A DNA stretch of 43,519 nucleotides from Enterobacterales bacterium (lineage in GTDB: Bacteria > Pseudomonadota > Gammaproteobacteria > Enterobacterales > Enterobacteriaceae), in assembly GCA_015654925.1 (NCBI GenBank), contig JAATFX010000003.1:1-43519 (forward strand), given 5' to 3'. Below the pieces are notes generated by a model. That model was not told the DNA's origin, did no database searches, and worked only from the letters and a program-made list of their open reading frames with translations. Below, piece by piece: positions 25,842 through 34,858 of this stretch (its first letter is position 1; each line of letters starts with the position of its first letter). The position numbers were made by a program, and so were the translations under genes.

Positions 25842-27485
25842 ATGTCCAGTTCTTTAAGTAATATTGCATTGACCGGGCTGAATGCCGCGCAGAACGCGCT
25901 CAATAGCGTGGCCAGCAATATCAGCAATGTGTATGTTAGCGGCTATAACCGGCAGACCACTCAGCTGGCGGAAATGGGCAGCAATGGTTCCACCGGTACC
26001 GGCGTTATGGTCAGCGGCGTAACCCGCGCCTATGATGCGCTGGTGATGGGCCAACTGCGTAATGCGGCCACCACCTATGCGGCCACCAGCAGCTACTCCG
26101 ACCAGATTTCGCAGATTAACTCGATGCTGGCCAGCACCGACAGCAGCCTGTCCACCAGCATGAGCACGTTTTTCAGCAGCCTGCAATCCCTGAGCAGCAA
26201 TGCCGGCGACAGCGCGGCGCGCCAGACGGTGATCGGCAGCGCCCAGAGCTTGGTGAATCAGTTTAAAAGCAACGATACCTATCTGCGCAACATGGATGAT
26301 GCCGTTAATCAGCAACTCTCCTCCAGCGCGGATCAAATCAATAATTACGCCAAACAAATCGCCAACCTGAACGATCAAATCGTGCGCCAGGGTAAGGGTG
26401 GGGCGACCAACGCCATGCTCGACCAGCGGGATCAACTGGTTAGCGAACTCAATACTATGGTGGGGGTCAGCACTACTCCACAGGCGGACAATTCGCTGAC
26501 GGTGACCTTTGCCAACGGCCTGACCCTGGTGCAGGGCGGCACCGCCTCCCAGATCAAGGCGGTAGCCTCCCAGGCCGATCCGTCGCGCACCGTGCTGGCT
26601 TATGATAACGGCACCGGCTCGCCCGCCGAAATTAACGAAAAAACCTTGACCACCGGCAGCGTCGGCGGCCTGCTGACGTTTCGTTCGGGCACCCTGGACG
26701 ACGCGCGCAACCAATTGGGCCAGATTGCCCTGGCGCTGGCGGGTAGCTTTAACCAGCAGCACGCCGCGGGGGTGGATCTTAGCGGCGCCGCCGGCGAGGC
26801 TTTTTTTAATTACGGTCAGCCGGATATCACCTCCAACACTAAAAATACCGGCCAGGCGGAGCTTAGCGTTGCTTTTACCGATACCAGCGCCGTGAAGGCG
26901 GGCAGTTATAACGTCAAATACACCGATGAAGGTTGGCAGGTCACCCGGGCCAGCGACGGCACCAGCGTGGATTTCGAGACCACGGACAATGACAAAGGCG
27001 AGCCGGTACTGAGTTTCGAGGGGCTGGCCATGACCGTCAGCGGCACCCCGAAGGCCAATGATAAATTTACCGTCGATCCGGTGACCAACGCGATCGCCGG
27101 CATGTCCGTTGCCATTACCGACCCGGCGAAGATTGCCGCCGGACAAGCCGGCGACGAAAGCGGCGCCAGCGACAACCGCAATGCCCAGGCCCTGCTGGCC
27201 CTGCAAACCAGCAAAGTGGTCGGCGGCAATGCCACCCTGTCTAGCGCCTTCGCGTCGCTGGTGAGCACCATCGGCACCAAAACCAGCAACGCCGCGGTTA
27301 CCGCGACGTCGCAATCCAATATCGTCGATCAGTTGACCACCAAACAGCAGTCGATTTCCGGGGTGAACCTGGACGAAGAGTACGCTGATTTGCAGCGTTA
27401 CCAGCAATATTACCAGGCCAACGCCCAGGTATTGAATACGGCGGGAACGCTTTTTGACACCATATTGTCGTCGTTAGGTAACTAA
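25842..27485 (+). CDS. flgK: Flagellar hook-associated protein 1 FlgK
   Basis: FlgK (547 aa, exactly the E. coli length) is the first hook-filament junction protein. The N-terminal helical domain (LTGLNAAQNALNSVASNISN) and the C-terminal block (QQSISGVNLDEEYADLQRYQ, ANAQVLNTAGTLFDTIL) are conserved, and the middle has diverged. The ATG at 25842 follows AAGGAA at 5 bases, while an open frame from 25806 adds a non-family extension. It depends on the FlgN chaperone and is expressed from the sigma-28 promoter upstream. Confidence 0.96.
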   Translation: MSSSLSNIALTGLNAAQNALNSVASNISNVYVSGYNRQTTQLAEMGSNGSTGTGVMVSGVTRAYDALVMGQLRNAATTYAATSSYSDQISQINSMLASTDSSLSTSMSTFFSSLQSLSSNAGDSAARQTVIGSAQSLVNQFKSNDTYLRNMDDAVNQQLSSSADQINNYAKQIANLNDQIVRQGKGGATNAMLDQRDQLVSELNTMVGVSTTPQADNSLTVTFANGLTLVQGGTASQIKAVASQADPSRTVLAYDNGTGSPAEINEKTLTTGSVGGLLTFRSGTLDDARNQLGQIALALAGSFNQQHAAGVDLSGAAGEAFFNYGQPDITSNTKNTGQAELSVAFTDTSAVKAGSYNVKYTDEGWQVTRASDGTSVDFETTDNDKGEPVLSFEGLAMTVSGTPKANDKFTVDPVTNAIAGMSVAITDPAKIAAGQAGDESGASDNRNAQALLALQTSKVVGGNATLSSAFASLVSTIGTKTSNAAVTATSQSNIVDQLTTKQQSISGVNLDEEYADLQRYQQYYQANAQVLNTAGTLFDTILSSLGN

Positions 27486-27535
27486 CCGGCACCGGGCAGC
27501 ATTTTACCCAATTTACCGTGGAAGGGATGAACGCC

Positions 27536-28504
27536 ATGCGCCTTAGTACCAGCATGATTTATCATCAGAATTTAAACAGTATCACCAACGCCTATGCCAA
27601 ATGGCAAAATACCGCCTTGCAGCTGGCCACCGGCCAGAAGGTCAACTCGCCGGCGGACGATCCCATCGCCGCGTCGCAGGCCATCGGCCTCAATAATATG
27701 CAGGCGGTGGGCGAGCAGTATGGCGCGGCGCGCAGCACCGCCATCGCCAGCCTGTCGATGGAAAGCACGGTTCTCGATCAGGTCACGGGCGTGATCCAAA
27801 ACGTCCAGACCTTATTGGTCCAGGCCGGTGACGGCACGCTGAGCGATAACGATCGGCAGTCGTTGTCCACTCAATTGCAATCTTATAAAGATCAACTGGT
27901 GGGCCTGGCCAATAGCAAAGACGGCAACGGCAATTATATTTTCGCCGGCTATAAAACCGGCACCGCGCCCTTTGAGCAGGATTCCGCCGGCAAAGTCAGC
28001 TACACCGGCGGTACGCAGGCTATCAGCCAGCAGGTTGACGATAGCCGTGAAATGGCCATCGGCGACAGCGGCGCGCAGGTGTTTGCCCACCTGGCGGCCG
28101 GTTATGCCGTTGAGCCAAACGGCGATGCCAGCGAAGCCAATGTCTTCAATAGTATCGATACCGCCCTGGGCGCCCTTAATACGCCCCAGGATAGCGCGGA
28201 CAGCGATACTCAGGCCGCCTATACCGCGGCGCTGGACAAAGCCGGGCGCGGCATGAAAAATTCCCTGAATAATGTGCTTACGGTACAGGCGTCGGTGGGC
28301 AGCAAGTTAAATGAACTGGATACCCTGGATAGCGTGGGCAGCGATCGCTCGACCATCTATCAGAACCGTCTCAGTGATTTGGTCAACGCGGACTGGTATC
28401 AGACCGTCTCCGATTATAGCCTGCAGCAGGTGGCGTTACAGGCGGCGTACAGCACGTTCAACAGTATGCAAAAGCTCTCGCTGTTCCAGTTGGCCGGTTC
28501 TTAA
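27536..28504 (+). CDS. flgL: Flagellar hook-associated protein 3 FlgL
   Basis: FlgL (322 aa; E. coli 317) is the second junction protein, related to flagellin. The N-terminus MRLSTSMIYHQNLNSITNAY and NSPADDPIAASQAI show the flagellin-like helix. KNSLNNVLTVQASVGSKLNE and YSLQQVALQAAYSTF form the C-terminal part, ending LSLFQLAGS. The ATG at 27536 is chosen (MRLST, as E. coli MRFST); GTG at 27518 and ATG at 27527 are in frame but lack a properly spaced ribosome binding site. It is followed by a terminator and converges on fliR. Confidence 0.95.
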   Translation: MRLSTSMIYHQNLNSITNAYAKWQNTALQLATGQKVNSPADDPIAASQAIGLNNMQAVGEQYGAARSTAIASLSMESTVLDQVTGVIQNVQTLLVQAGDGTLSDNDRQSLSTQLQSYKDQLVGLANSKDGNGNYIFAGYKTGTAPFEQDSAGKVSYTGGTQAISQQVDDSREMAIGDSGAQVFAHLAAGYAVEPNGDASEANVFNSIDTALGALNTPQDSADSDTQAAYTAALDKAGRGMKNSLNNVLTVQASVGSKLNELDTLDSVGSDRSTIYQNRLSDLVNADWYQTVSDYSLQQVALQAAYSTFNSMQKLSLFQLAGS

Positions 28505-28578
28505 CCCGCACCATACCCGTCCGGTGGTCCTGGCGGGTTCTTCAGGTGGTTTTGGATAAAAACCATCAGCGCCCCTTT

Positions 28579-28616
28579 GGCATGCCCCGGGTAACAACGG
28601 GTGACATGCCCTTTTT
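28579..28616 (+). terminator. Rho-independent terminator after flgL
   Basis: GGCATG (28579-28584) pairs with CATGCC (28605-28610), with further pairing of CCCG and CGGG inside, followed by five Ts at 28612-28616. It lies 75 bases past the flgL stop and runs into the last codons of the converging fliR gene. On the minus strand no T-run follows, so it acts mainly on flgL transcripts. Confidence 0.75.
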
Positions 28617-29400
28617 ATCCCCGCGGCATGCCGCTCAAGATATCCGATAATAAATCAAAGCTTTCACTCATCAGCTTCTCGCTGAACGGCGCCAGCAAGG
28701 GCAGCAGCAAGCCAAAGGTCAGAATGCCGATGGTCAGCGTCAGCGGGAACCCGATCACGAATACCGTTAACTGCGGCGAAACGCGATTGAGCAAACCCAG
28801 CGCGATATTGAGCGTCAGCAGCAAGGTGATCATCGGCAGCGCCAGCATCAGCCCATTCATAAATATCCGGCCTCCGGCGCGGCATAACGCCATAAAAGCA
28901 TTGGCGTTGAGCGGCTGGCCTGAAATCGGCAGGGTATGAAAACTGTCCGCCAATAACGAAATCATCCACAGATGGCCGTTGAGGCTGGTGAATACCAGCA
29001 TGGCCAGCAAATTGAGCAAATGCGCCAACACCGGCATATTCAGACCGCTGGCCGGGTCGAAAAACGTAGCGAACGACAGGCCCATTTGCAGCCCGATCAC
29101 TTCGCCCGCCATGCGAATGGCCGCGAAGGCGAACTGCATGGATAGTCCCAGCGCGGTGCCCACCAGGATCTGTTCAATGGCCAGCCAGAATCCAGCCACC
29201 GAAAACAGCGGGGTGTCCACCGGCGGCAAAAGCGGCGCCAGCAGTACGGTGATCATGATGCCCAGCCCCAGTTTGATGCGCGCCGGAATGGCTTTTTCAC
29301 TGAACAGCGGGGCGGTGCTGATTAACGCCAATATTCGCACCAGGGGCCAGAAAAACTGGCTGAGCCAGCCGGCAAGCTGGGTGGTATCCAGTTCCAGCAT
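28615..29400 (-). CDS. fliR: Flagellar type III export gate protein FliR
   Basis: FliR (261 aa, the E. coli length) belongs to the FliPQR export-channel complex. It is very hydrophobic, with membrane segments such as [20 protein letters not shown] and [14 protein letters not shown] and the conserved [20 protein letters not shown]. The start is 1 base after the fliQ stop, so translation is coupled. It is the last gene of fliL-R and converges on flgL. The final codons overlap the flgL terminator. Confidence 0.96.
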   Translation of the reverse strand: MLELDTTQLAGWLSQFFWPLVRILALISTAPLFSEKAIPARIKLGLGIMITVLLAPLLPPVDTPLFSVAGFWLAIEQILVGTALGLSMQFAFAAIRMAGEVIGLQMGLSFATFFDPASGLNMPVLAHLLNLLAMLVFTSLNGHLWMISLLADSFHTLPISGQPLNANAFMALCRAGGRIFMNGLMLALPMITLLLTLNIALGLLNRVSPQLTVFVIGFPLTLTIGILTFGLLLPLLAPFSEKLMSESFDLLSDILSGMPRG

Positions 29401-29401
29401 A

Positions 29402-29671
29402 TTACCCGGCGAGAGCCGGCAGGCTGCTGAATAGCGTGCGCATATAATCGAGGATCAAATTGAGCATCCAGGGGCCGGCGATAACGATAGTCGCCACCAC
29501 CGCCAGGATCTTGGGGATAAACGACAGGGTCATTTCATTGATTTGCGTCGCCGCCTGCAGCAGGCTGATTATCAGGCCGCTGAAAAGCGCCGCCATCAGC
29601 AACGGCGCCGCCAGGGCCAGCGCGACCAAAATTGCCTCATGGCCAAGGGCCATTACCGATTCCGGTGTCAT
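29402..29671 (-). CDS. fliQ: Flagellar type III export gate protein FliQ
   Basis: FliQ (89 aa, the E. coli length) has two membrane helices and assembles with FliP and FliR. The block [20 protein letters not shown] is almost identical to E. coli. The ATG at 29671 ([10 protein letters not shown]) is chosen because it aligns with MTPESVMMMG; an open frame from 29734 would add 21 non-family residues and overlap the end of fliP. A 59-base gap separates it from fliP. Confidence 0.95.
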   Translation of the reverse strand: MTPESVMALGHEAILVALALAAPLLMAALFSGLIISLLQAATQINEMTLSFIPKILAVVATIVIAGPWMLNLILDYMRTLFSSLPALAG

Positions 29672-29730
29672 ATTCCGTCTGCCTGCCAAATATTGGTGAG
29701 TCGTGGGTGATGGGCGATCGCGGTTAACCA

Positions 29731-30507
29731 TCAATTATAAAAACTCTGCGCCAGCGAGCTCAGCAACAATTGCCACCCGTCCACCAGCACAAATAGCATG
29801 AGCTTGAAGGGCAGCGAGATGGTTGCCGGCGGCACCATCATCATCCCCAGCGCCATCAGCACGCTGGCCACCACCAGATCGATGATCAAAAACGGGATAA
29901 AAATGGTAAAACCGATCTGGAAAGCGGTTTTGAGTTCGCTGGTGACGTAAGCGGGCACCAGAATGCGCATGGTCACCGCCTCGGGCCCATCCAGCGGGGG
30001 CTCGTTGGCCAGGCGCGCGAATAGCGCCAGATCCGCCTCGCGGGTTTGGCGCAGCATAAAGGTGCGCAGCGGCTGCGCGCCTTTTTCCAGCGCGGCCTGC
30101 ATGGTGATTTTGTTTTCGCTCAGCGGCAAATAGGCCTGGTCATAAATAGTATTAAACACCGGCGACATGACAAAAAAAGTCAAAAACAGCGCCAGCCCCA
30201 ACAGAACCTGGTTCGGTGGGGCCGACGGAGTGCCGATGGCGCTGCGCAGCAGGCCCAGCACGATAATAATGCGGGTAAAACAGGTCATCATCAGCAGCGC
30301 GGCGGGAATAAACGTCAGCGAGGTGATAAATACCAGGGTTTGCACCGGCAGCGACCAGCTTTGTCCGCCACCCGCCAGGGGCTGGCTGATAATGCCCGGC
30401 AACTGCGCCCAGGCGGCCGGCGCCAGCGCCCATGCTCCGGCGGCCAGGGCGACGAACGCGCCGGCGCGCACGCATGCCGAACCGCCGCGCCTTATGCTGA
30501 GCTTCAT
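29731..30507 (-). CDS. fliP: Flagellar type III export gate protein FliP
   Basis: FliP (258 aa) forms the core of the export channel. A signal peptide (SIRRGG, then [22 protein letters not shown]) is followed by membrane segments and conserved stretches [20 protein letters not shown] and [20 protein letters not shown], then [20 protein letters not shown]. The ATG at 30507 overlaps the fliO stop (ATGA). The frame is open further upstream but only through fliO. Length is slightly above E. coli (245 aa) because of the longer leader. Confidence 0.95.
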   Translation of the reverse strand: MKLSIRRGGSACVRAGAFVALAAGAWALAPAAWAQLPGIISQPLAGGGQSWSLPVQTLVFITSLTFIPAALLMMTCFTRIIIVLGLLRSAIGTPSAPPNQVLLGLALFLTFFVMSPVFNTIYDQAYLPLSENKITMQAALEKGAQPLRTFMLRQTREADLALFARLANEPPLDGPEAVTMRILVPAYVTSELKTAFQIGFTIFIPFLIIDLVVASVLMALGMMMVPPATISLPFKLMLFVLVDGWQLLLSSLAQSFYN

Positions 30508-30905
30508 TGGCCGCTCCCCGCGCGCTGCATCACCTGGCGCAGGCGCCGGCGAAAATCGGGCGCCGCGCCGGTGGGGGTATCCGTGCTCTCCGGCGGGGCG
30601 GGCAGGGTGTGCAATGTCGTAATGTTTTGCGCCGTGACCCCCAGCACCAGCCAAGTGCCTTCCACTTCCACAATCACCACTTTTTCCCGCTGTCCGAGCG
30701 CGCAGCTGCCCTGGAGCGTTAGCAACCCCGGCCGCTTGGCCGCCGGCGCCAGGCCGAGCTTGCGCACCACCCAGGCACCGATAATAATCAACAGTAAAAT
30801 ACCCCCCAGCGCGCTGCCGACCTGGGTTAATGCGCCGGTAGCGCTGAATGCCGGCGCGGCATGGGCGGCAACCGGGATGGCGGCGGTGGTCTGAGAATCG
30901 CCCAT
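30504..30905 (-). CDS. fliO: Flagellar biosynthesis protein FliO
   Basis: FliO (133 aa) is a small membrane protein that helps assemble the FliP ring. One membrane segment ([20 protein letters not shown], about 31-50) is followed by a basic cytoplasmic domain with [20 protein letters not shown], typical of the family. Overall identity to E. coli is low, as usual for FliO. The ATG directly follows the fliN stop without a gap, and the stop overlaps fliP by 4 bases. Confidence 0.9.
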   Translation of the reverse strand: MGDSQTTAAIPVAAHAAPAFSATGALTQVGSALGGILLLIIIGAWVVRKLGLAPAAKRPGLLTLQGSCALGQREKVVIVEVEGTWLVLGVTAQNITTLHTLPAPPESTDTPTGAAPDFRRRLRQVMQRAGSGQ

Positions 30906-31325
30906 TTAACGACTTAACCGGCGCATACGTTCGGACGGCGTAATAATATCGGTAATACGCACGCCGTATTTATCCGCCACCACGACTACTTCGCCCTGGG
31001 CAATCAGGTAACCGTTAATCAGGATATCCAAAGGTTCGCCGGCCAGCCCGTCCAGGGCCACCACCGAACCCTGCGACAGGCGCAGCAGCTCCTTGATGGT
31101 CATTTTGGTGCGGCCCAGTTCGACGGTCAGCTTGACCGGGATATCCATAATCATATCGATATCCTGTAGCGGGCCGGCGCTGTCTTCGGCGGTCAGTTGG
31201 TGGAAAATGCCGTCGGTGGACGCCGGCCGTTCTTTGGCGCCGGCCTGCTGCTCGTTTAATGCCTCGGCCCACAGATCGTCTGCGGACGGATTGGCTTCGG
31301 CAGACGGTTTCTTGGGGTCACTCAT
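30906..31325 (-). CDS. fliN: Flagellar motor switch protein FliN
   Basis: FliN (139 aa; E. coli 137) forms the base of the C ring. The variable N-terminus ([11 protein letters not shown] is conserved) precedes the SpoA domain, [40 protein letters not shown] and [16 protein letters not shown], nearly identical to E. coli. The ATG at 31325 (MSDPKKPS) is chosen; it overlaps the fliM stop by 8 bases. Confidence 0.97.
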   Translation of the reverse strand: MSDPKKPSAEANPSADDLWAEALNEQQAGAKERPASTDGIFHQLTAEDSAGPLQDIDMIMDIPVKLTVELGRTKMTIKELLRLSQGSVVALDGLAGEPLDILINGYLIAQGEVVVVADKYGVRITDIITPSERMRRLSR

Positions 31326-32319
31326 CGGGCTGTTCCTCATTCAGGGAATTCAATACGGGATTAATCAGTTGTTTTACGCTCAGGGCGTACTGACCGTTGA
31401 GCGTACCGTACTGACTGGTCAGTACCGGCACGCCGTCCACATGGGCAATCAAATAGTCGGGTTTATCGATGGGCAACACATCCCCCGGGGCCAGCTTTAG
31501 GATCTCTGATAACCGCATCGACACTTCGGCGAAATTGGCCACCAGTTCCAGTTCCGAATGCTGTACCTGGTTGACCAGGTTTTCGCGCCAGCCCTGATCC
31601 TCCAGCCGGGAATTTTCCAGCGGCGGATTGGTCAGCAGTTCGCGCAGCGGCTCGATCATGGAGAACGGAATGCAAATATAAAATTCGCCCACTAGCGAGC
31701 CGATTTCCACATGAAAAGGCGTGGTGACCACGATATCGTTGGGGGAGGTGGTGATATTGGTGAATTTCACCTGCATTTCGGCGCGCACGTACTCCACGCT
31801 CAGGTTATAAATCGCTTTCCAGGCATCTTCGTAACATTCCAGCGCCAGGCGCAGCATGCGCCTGATTACCCGCTGTTCGGTATGGGTGAATTCGCGTCCT
31901 TCCACCTTGATCGGGAACCGGCCGTCGCCGCCGAACAGATTATCCACGGCGATAAACACCAGGCTGGGCGAAAACACGAACAGCGCGGTGCCGCGTAGCG
32001 GCTTGAGGTGGATCAGGTTAAGGTTGGTCGGCACCGGCAAATTGCGGGCAAAGTCATGATAGGGCTGGATTTTAATGGCCCCGACGGTGATATCCGGACT
32101 GCGGCGCAGCAGGTTGAATAAGCCCATGCGGAATTGCCGGGCAAAACGCTCATTGATGATCTCCAGCGCCTGCAACCGCTCGCGCACCACGCGGCGCTGG
32201 GTATTGGGATCATAGGGCTTGATATCGTCTTCGAAACCGCCGCTGATCGGCGCCTGTATGCCATCATCGCCGTTAAGCAGCGCATCGATTTCAGCCTGGG
32301 ATAAAATGCTGTCGCCCAT
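31318..32319 (-). CDS. fliM: Flagellar motor switch protein FliM
   Basis: FliM (333 aa) is the C-ring protein that receives CheY-P. The N-terminal CheY-binding peptide SILSQAEIDALLNG is intact. The middle domain with the GGDG-type loop (NLFGGDGRFP) contacts FliG, and the C-terminal SpoA domain contacts FliN. The ATG at 32319 matches the E. coli start MGDSILS. A TTG at 32328 overlapping the fliL stop would add three residues. No strong ribosome binding site is visible, so coupling to fliL is likely. Confidence 0.97.
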   Translation of the reverse strand: MGDSILSQAEIDALLNGDDGIQAPISGGFEDDIKPYDPNTQRRVVRERLQALEIINERFARQFRMGLFNLLRRSPDITVGAIKIQPYHDFARNLPVPTNLNLIHLKPLRGTALFVFSPSLVFIAVDNLFGGDGRFPIKVEGREFTHTEQRVIRRMLRLALECYEDAWKAIYNLSVEYVRAEMQVKFTNITTSPNDIVVTTPFHVEIGSLVGEFYICIPFSMIEPLRELLTNPPLENSRLEDQGWRENLVNQVQHSELELVANFAEVSMRLSEILKLAPGDVLPIDKPDYLIAHVDGVPVLTSQYGTLNGQYALSVKQLINPVLNSLNEEQPDE

Positions 32320-32324
32320 GGCAG

Positions 32325-32804
32325 TCAACGCAAAATAAAGGCGGTGAACAGGACATCATTAATCACCGGTCTGGGTTGGCCGGTAACCAATGGTTCGTTC
32401 AGCACCTGTTTGATTTGTTCGATTAACCGCTGCTTACCCTGTTCATTGGCCAGCGCGTCCGCATCCTGGCGCGAAAGCAGCATCAGCAAACGGCTGCGCA
32501 CCGCCGGCAGAAAATTATTGAGCATTTTGCGGGTATCTTCATCGGGAAGACGCAGGGTCAGGCCGATATACAACACCCTATCCGGATCGTTGGAGGGATT
32601 GACCAGATTAACGGTAAAGGTATCCAGCGGCAGGAAGATTGGAATGGGCGGCGGCGGCACAATATGCGCCGTCATGGCCGTGCTGGCCAATTTATGTTGC
32701 CACCAGAAGTAGCCCGCGGTGCTGGCGGCGGCCAGGGCAATTACGGCCAGAACCACAATCCATTTCGATTTTTTCCGAGCTGAAGGCAGCACATTCTCAG
32801 ACAT
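32325..32804 (-). CDS. fliL: Flagellar stator-associated protein FliL
   Basis: FliL (159 aa; E. coli 154) is a single-pass inner-membrane protein that rings the stator and supports high torque. The cytoplasmic start with ARKKSKW, the membrane segment at about 17-35 (VVLAVIALAAASTAGYFWW) and the periplasmic domain (LPLDTFTVNLVN, VLYIGLTLRLPDEDTRKMLN) fit the family. The ATG at 32804 is chosen over a longer open frame from 32837. It heads fliLMNOPQR, behind a gap with two inverted repeats. Confidence 0.94.
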   Translation of the reverse strand: MSENVLPSARKKSKWIVVLAVIALAAASTAGYFWWQHKLASTAMTAHIVPPPPIPIFLPLDTFTVNLVNPSNDPDRVLYIGLTLRLPDEDTRKMLNNFLPAVRSRLLMLLSRQDADALANEQGKQRLIEQIKQVLNEPLVTGQPRPVINDVLFTAFILR

Positions 32805-32831
32805 AACGTTTTGGTATTCCTGTAAGCATGA

Positions 32832-32866
32832 CGGCATTTTTCCATTGCGGCGGTCGCAAAATGCCG
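32832..32866. repeat. Inverted repeat upstream of fliL
   Basis: CGGCATTTT (32832-32840) and AAAATGCCG (32858-32866) form a perfect 9-bp inverted repeat with a 17-base centre. It lies 28 bases before the fliL start, in the zone expected to hold the class II fliL promoter. Confidence 0.6.
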
Positions 32867-32878
32867 GTTATTGAAGGC

Positions 32879-32928
32879 AATTATCCCGTCTATTGCTTAA
32901 TTCAATAGGACGAATAGACGGGATAATT
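32879..32928. repeat. 16-bp perfect inverted repeat in the fliK-fliL gap
   Basis: AATTATCCCGTCTATT (32879-32894) and AATAGACGGGATAATT (32913-32928) are exact reverse complements around an 18-base centre. One unpaired T allows two further pairs. No T-run follows on either strand, so it does not look like a simple terminator. It could stabilise or process the fliF-K mRNA, bind a regulator, or be a remnant of a small mobile element. Confidence 0.75.
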
Positions 32929-32953
32929 TGCGTTAACTTATACGTTTGCCCGC

Positions 32954-34387
32954 TCAGACAAAGGTATCAATGCCGGAGAGGCTGCGGGCGGTGGCGGCCG
33001 GCAACGGGATACCGGCCGGGTCGGCCGCCGCGGCATCGGCGATGGAAAACGCGCGCTGGCCCTGGGGCTGGGACGAGGGCGCCCGATCGCCGCCGCCCCA
33101 GCTGGGGGTCGCGTCGCTGCCGACGCTGCTTTGTCCGAGATTAATGCCGCTTTCAGCCAGCGCGGTGCGCAGATGGGGCAGCGCGGCTTCCAGCGCGGCG
33201 CGTACCTGGCTATGCCCCGAGGCGAGATGGATTTGCGCCTGATTATTATCCACCTGCAGGCTGATATGCAGCGCGCCCAGCGTATCGGGATGCAGCCGCA
33301 GCTCGGCGCTCTGCTGGCCGTTGCGGCTGAACATCACCACCTGCTGGCCGATCGCCTGCTGCCACTCGTCGCTGCCCAACTGCGCGCTAATCAGGGCGGC
33401 GGCCGGGGTCGGGACGGCGGCAACGCCGTCACCGGCGGCGCTGAGCGTCGGGACGGCGATGGGGGTGGCCGCGGGCGTCGCCGCATCCATGGCCGCGGCG
33501 GGTTTTCTTAACCCTACCGCGCCGTTTGCCATGGCGCCCGCATCGCTATGGCCGCCGTTTGCGGACTGCATGGCAATGGCGGCGCCCTGCGCCGCAGCCG
33601 GCGCGTGATTATCGGCGTCGGCCAGGGAGGACGCTTTAAGGTGTCTATCGCTCCCGGCGGGGACGCACGGCTTAGCGGATTTTTCCCCGGCGGCCGGCGC
33701 GGGCGCCGTAAGGATTTTATCGTTTCCGGCCAAGTCGAGAGATACCGGTATGCTGTCTGCCCCGGCGGGATTGGCCAGCGGCAGCGCCTCGGTTTGCGCG
33801 TTATCCGCGCCAGTGGCGATGGGCGTGGCGGTAGATACGGCAGCGTCGGCGATATTGTCGCCTGCATCCGGCCGCGTATTATCGCCGGCGCCGATCGCGG
33901 CATCCGCAAGACCGGCGCTGGCGGAAGTATTATTGCCGAGCGCGGTAGCACTAGGGGTGCTTGCCGCAGACGCAGCTGGCCGGGTTTGCGCCAGCAGGGC
34001 CATCAACGCCTGTACCGCCCCGGCGGACAGCGAGGGATCGGGGTCGTCCGCCGGGAACAACGGCGTTTTTACGCCGCCTTTGCCCGCGCCGGATTGGGCC
34101 GCCGGGTCGCTGACGTCTTCGGTCGGTGGATTTTGGCTGGCGGCGGTTTTATCGGCGGCCGGGCGGGCGGAGGCATTGGCCGGCATGTCGTCTCCGTCGC
34201 CGCGTGAGGGGTTTTGCGCCGCGGTCGTCTGTTTTTGCTGCGCGTCGTTGACTTTCACGTTCAGCAAACTGCCGAAATCCTGGTTGCCGGCGCCGTTATC
34301 CGCGCGCGTTTTATTTTCGGCGTTTTTCGCGGTGCTTCCAGCCGCATTGCCCGCGGTGGCCGGGATGACATTGGGCGGTATTAACAT
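32954..34387 (-). CDS. fliK: Flagellar hook-length control protein FliK
   Basis: FliK (477 aa) is the secreted ruler that measures the hook and triggers the FlhB switch. The long, low-complexity Ala/Asp/Pro/Thr-rich N-terminal part has no clear similarity to E. coli. The C-terminal Flg_hook domain (about 340-435) is clear: [40 protein letters not shown] and [20 protein letters not shown]. It is about 100 residues longer than E. coli FliK (375 aa). The ATG shares one base with the fliJ stop (TAATG). Confidence 0.94.
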   Translation of the reverse strand: MLIPPNVIPATAGNAAGSTAKNAENKTRADNGAGNQDFGSLLNVKVNDAQQKQTTAAQNPSRGDGDDMPANASARPAADKTAASQNPPTEDVSDPAAQSGAGKGGVKTPLFPADDPDPSLSAGAVQALMALLAQTRPAASAASTPSATALGNNTSASAGLADAAIGAGDNTRPDAGDNIADAAVSTATPIATGADNAQTEALPLANPAGADSIPVSLDLAGNDKILTAPAPAAGEKSAKPCVPAGSDRHLKASSLADADNHAPAAAQGAAIAMQSANGGHSDAGAMANGAVGLRKPAAAMDAATPAATPIAVPTLSAAGDGVAAVPTPAAALISAQLGSDEWQQAIGQQVVMFSRNGQQSAELRLHPDTLGALHISLQVDNNQAQIHLASGHSQVRAALEAALPHLRTALAESGINLGQSSVGSDATPSWGGGDRAPSSQPQGQRAFSIADAAAADPAGIPLPAATARSLSGIDTFV

Positions 34388-34827
34388 TAGTGTTTCCTCA
34401 ACGCGGCCCGCTGGGCAAATTCGTCCATGTTTTTTTGGTCCAGCCGGTTGGCTTTAAGCTGCAATACCCGATCGCCGCGCGACTGAAGCGCGACAAAGGA
34501 GTTCAGGCGCTGCTGCTTAAGCTGCCAGGCCTGCATCGCTTGCTGCAGCCGTTGCGTCCACTGCGCCAGCAGGGCGCGATGCTGTTCGATGGCGGTCTCC
34601 AGCGTAATAATAAATTGCTGATAGTTGTACCAACTGGCGGACGGCATGCCGTCGGTCATGCTTTGCTGTAATTTCTGCCGGTATTCCGTTTCATAGTCCA
34701 GCAATTGATCCAGCTGTCTACGTGCCAACTGATGGGACTGGCGGATCTGCCCCAGGCTGATCGCCGCCTGCTCCATATCCTCTTTTGCCCGCCCGCGCAA
34801 GATGTCCAGCGGTGTTTCACTTTTCAT
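34387..34827 (-). CDS. fliJ: Flagellar export protein FliJ
   Basis: FliJ (146 aa; E. coli 147) is a coiled-coil protein that sits in the FliI ATPase ring like a rotor shaft and helps couple proton flow to export. The sequence is helical and Gln/Arg/Leu-rich. [20 protein letters not shown] and [18 protein letters not shown] are close to E. coli. The start has GAGGTTCG at a usual distance. It lies 31 bases after fliI. Confidence 0.95.
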   Translation of the reverse strand: MKSETPLDILRGRAKEDMEQAAISLGQIRQSHQLARRQLDQLLDYETEYRQKLQQSMTDGMPSASWYNYQQFIITLETAIEQHRALLAQWTQRLQQAMQAWQLKQQRLNSFVALQSRGDRVLQLKANRLDQKNMDEFAQRAALRKH

Positions 34828-34858
34828 CGAACCTCGTTTACTGCTTTAAATAACCGCT

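Noticed and set aside
25854..27407. 517-codon open frame antisense to flgK
   Set aside because: Shadow of a high-GC gene. flgK on the other strand aligns end to end with the family at its exact length, and the antisense product shows no coherent domain.
30508..30654. Long N-terminal extension of fliP
   Set aside because: It is the fliO coding region read in another frame. MKLSIRRGG at 30507 gives a proper signal peptide and an ATGA overlap.
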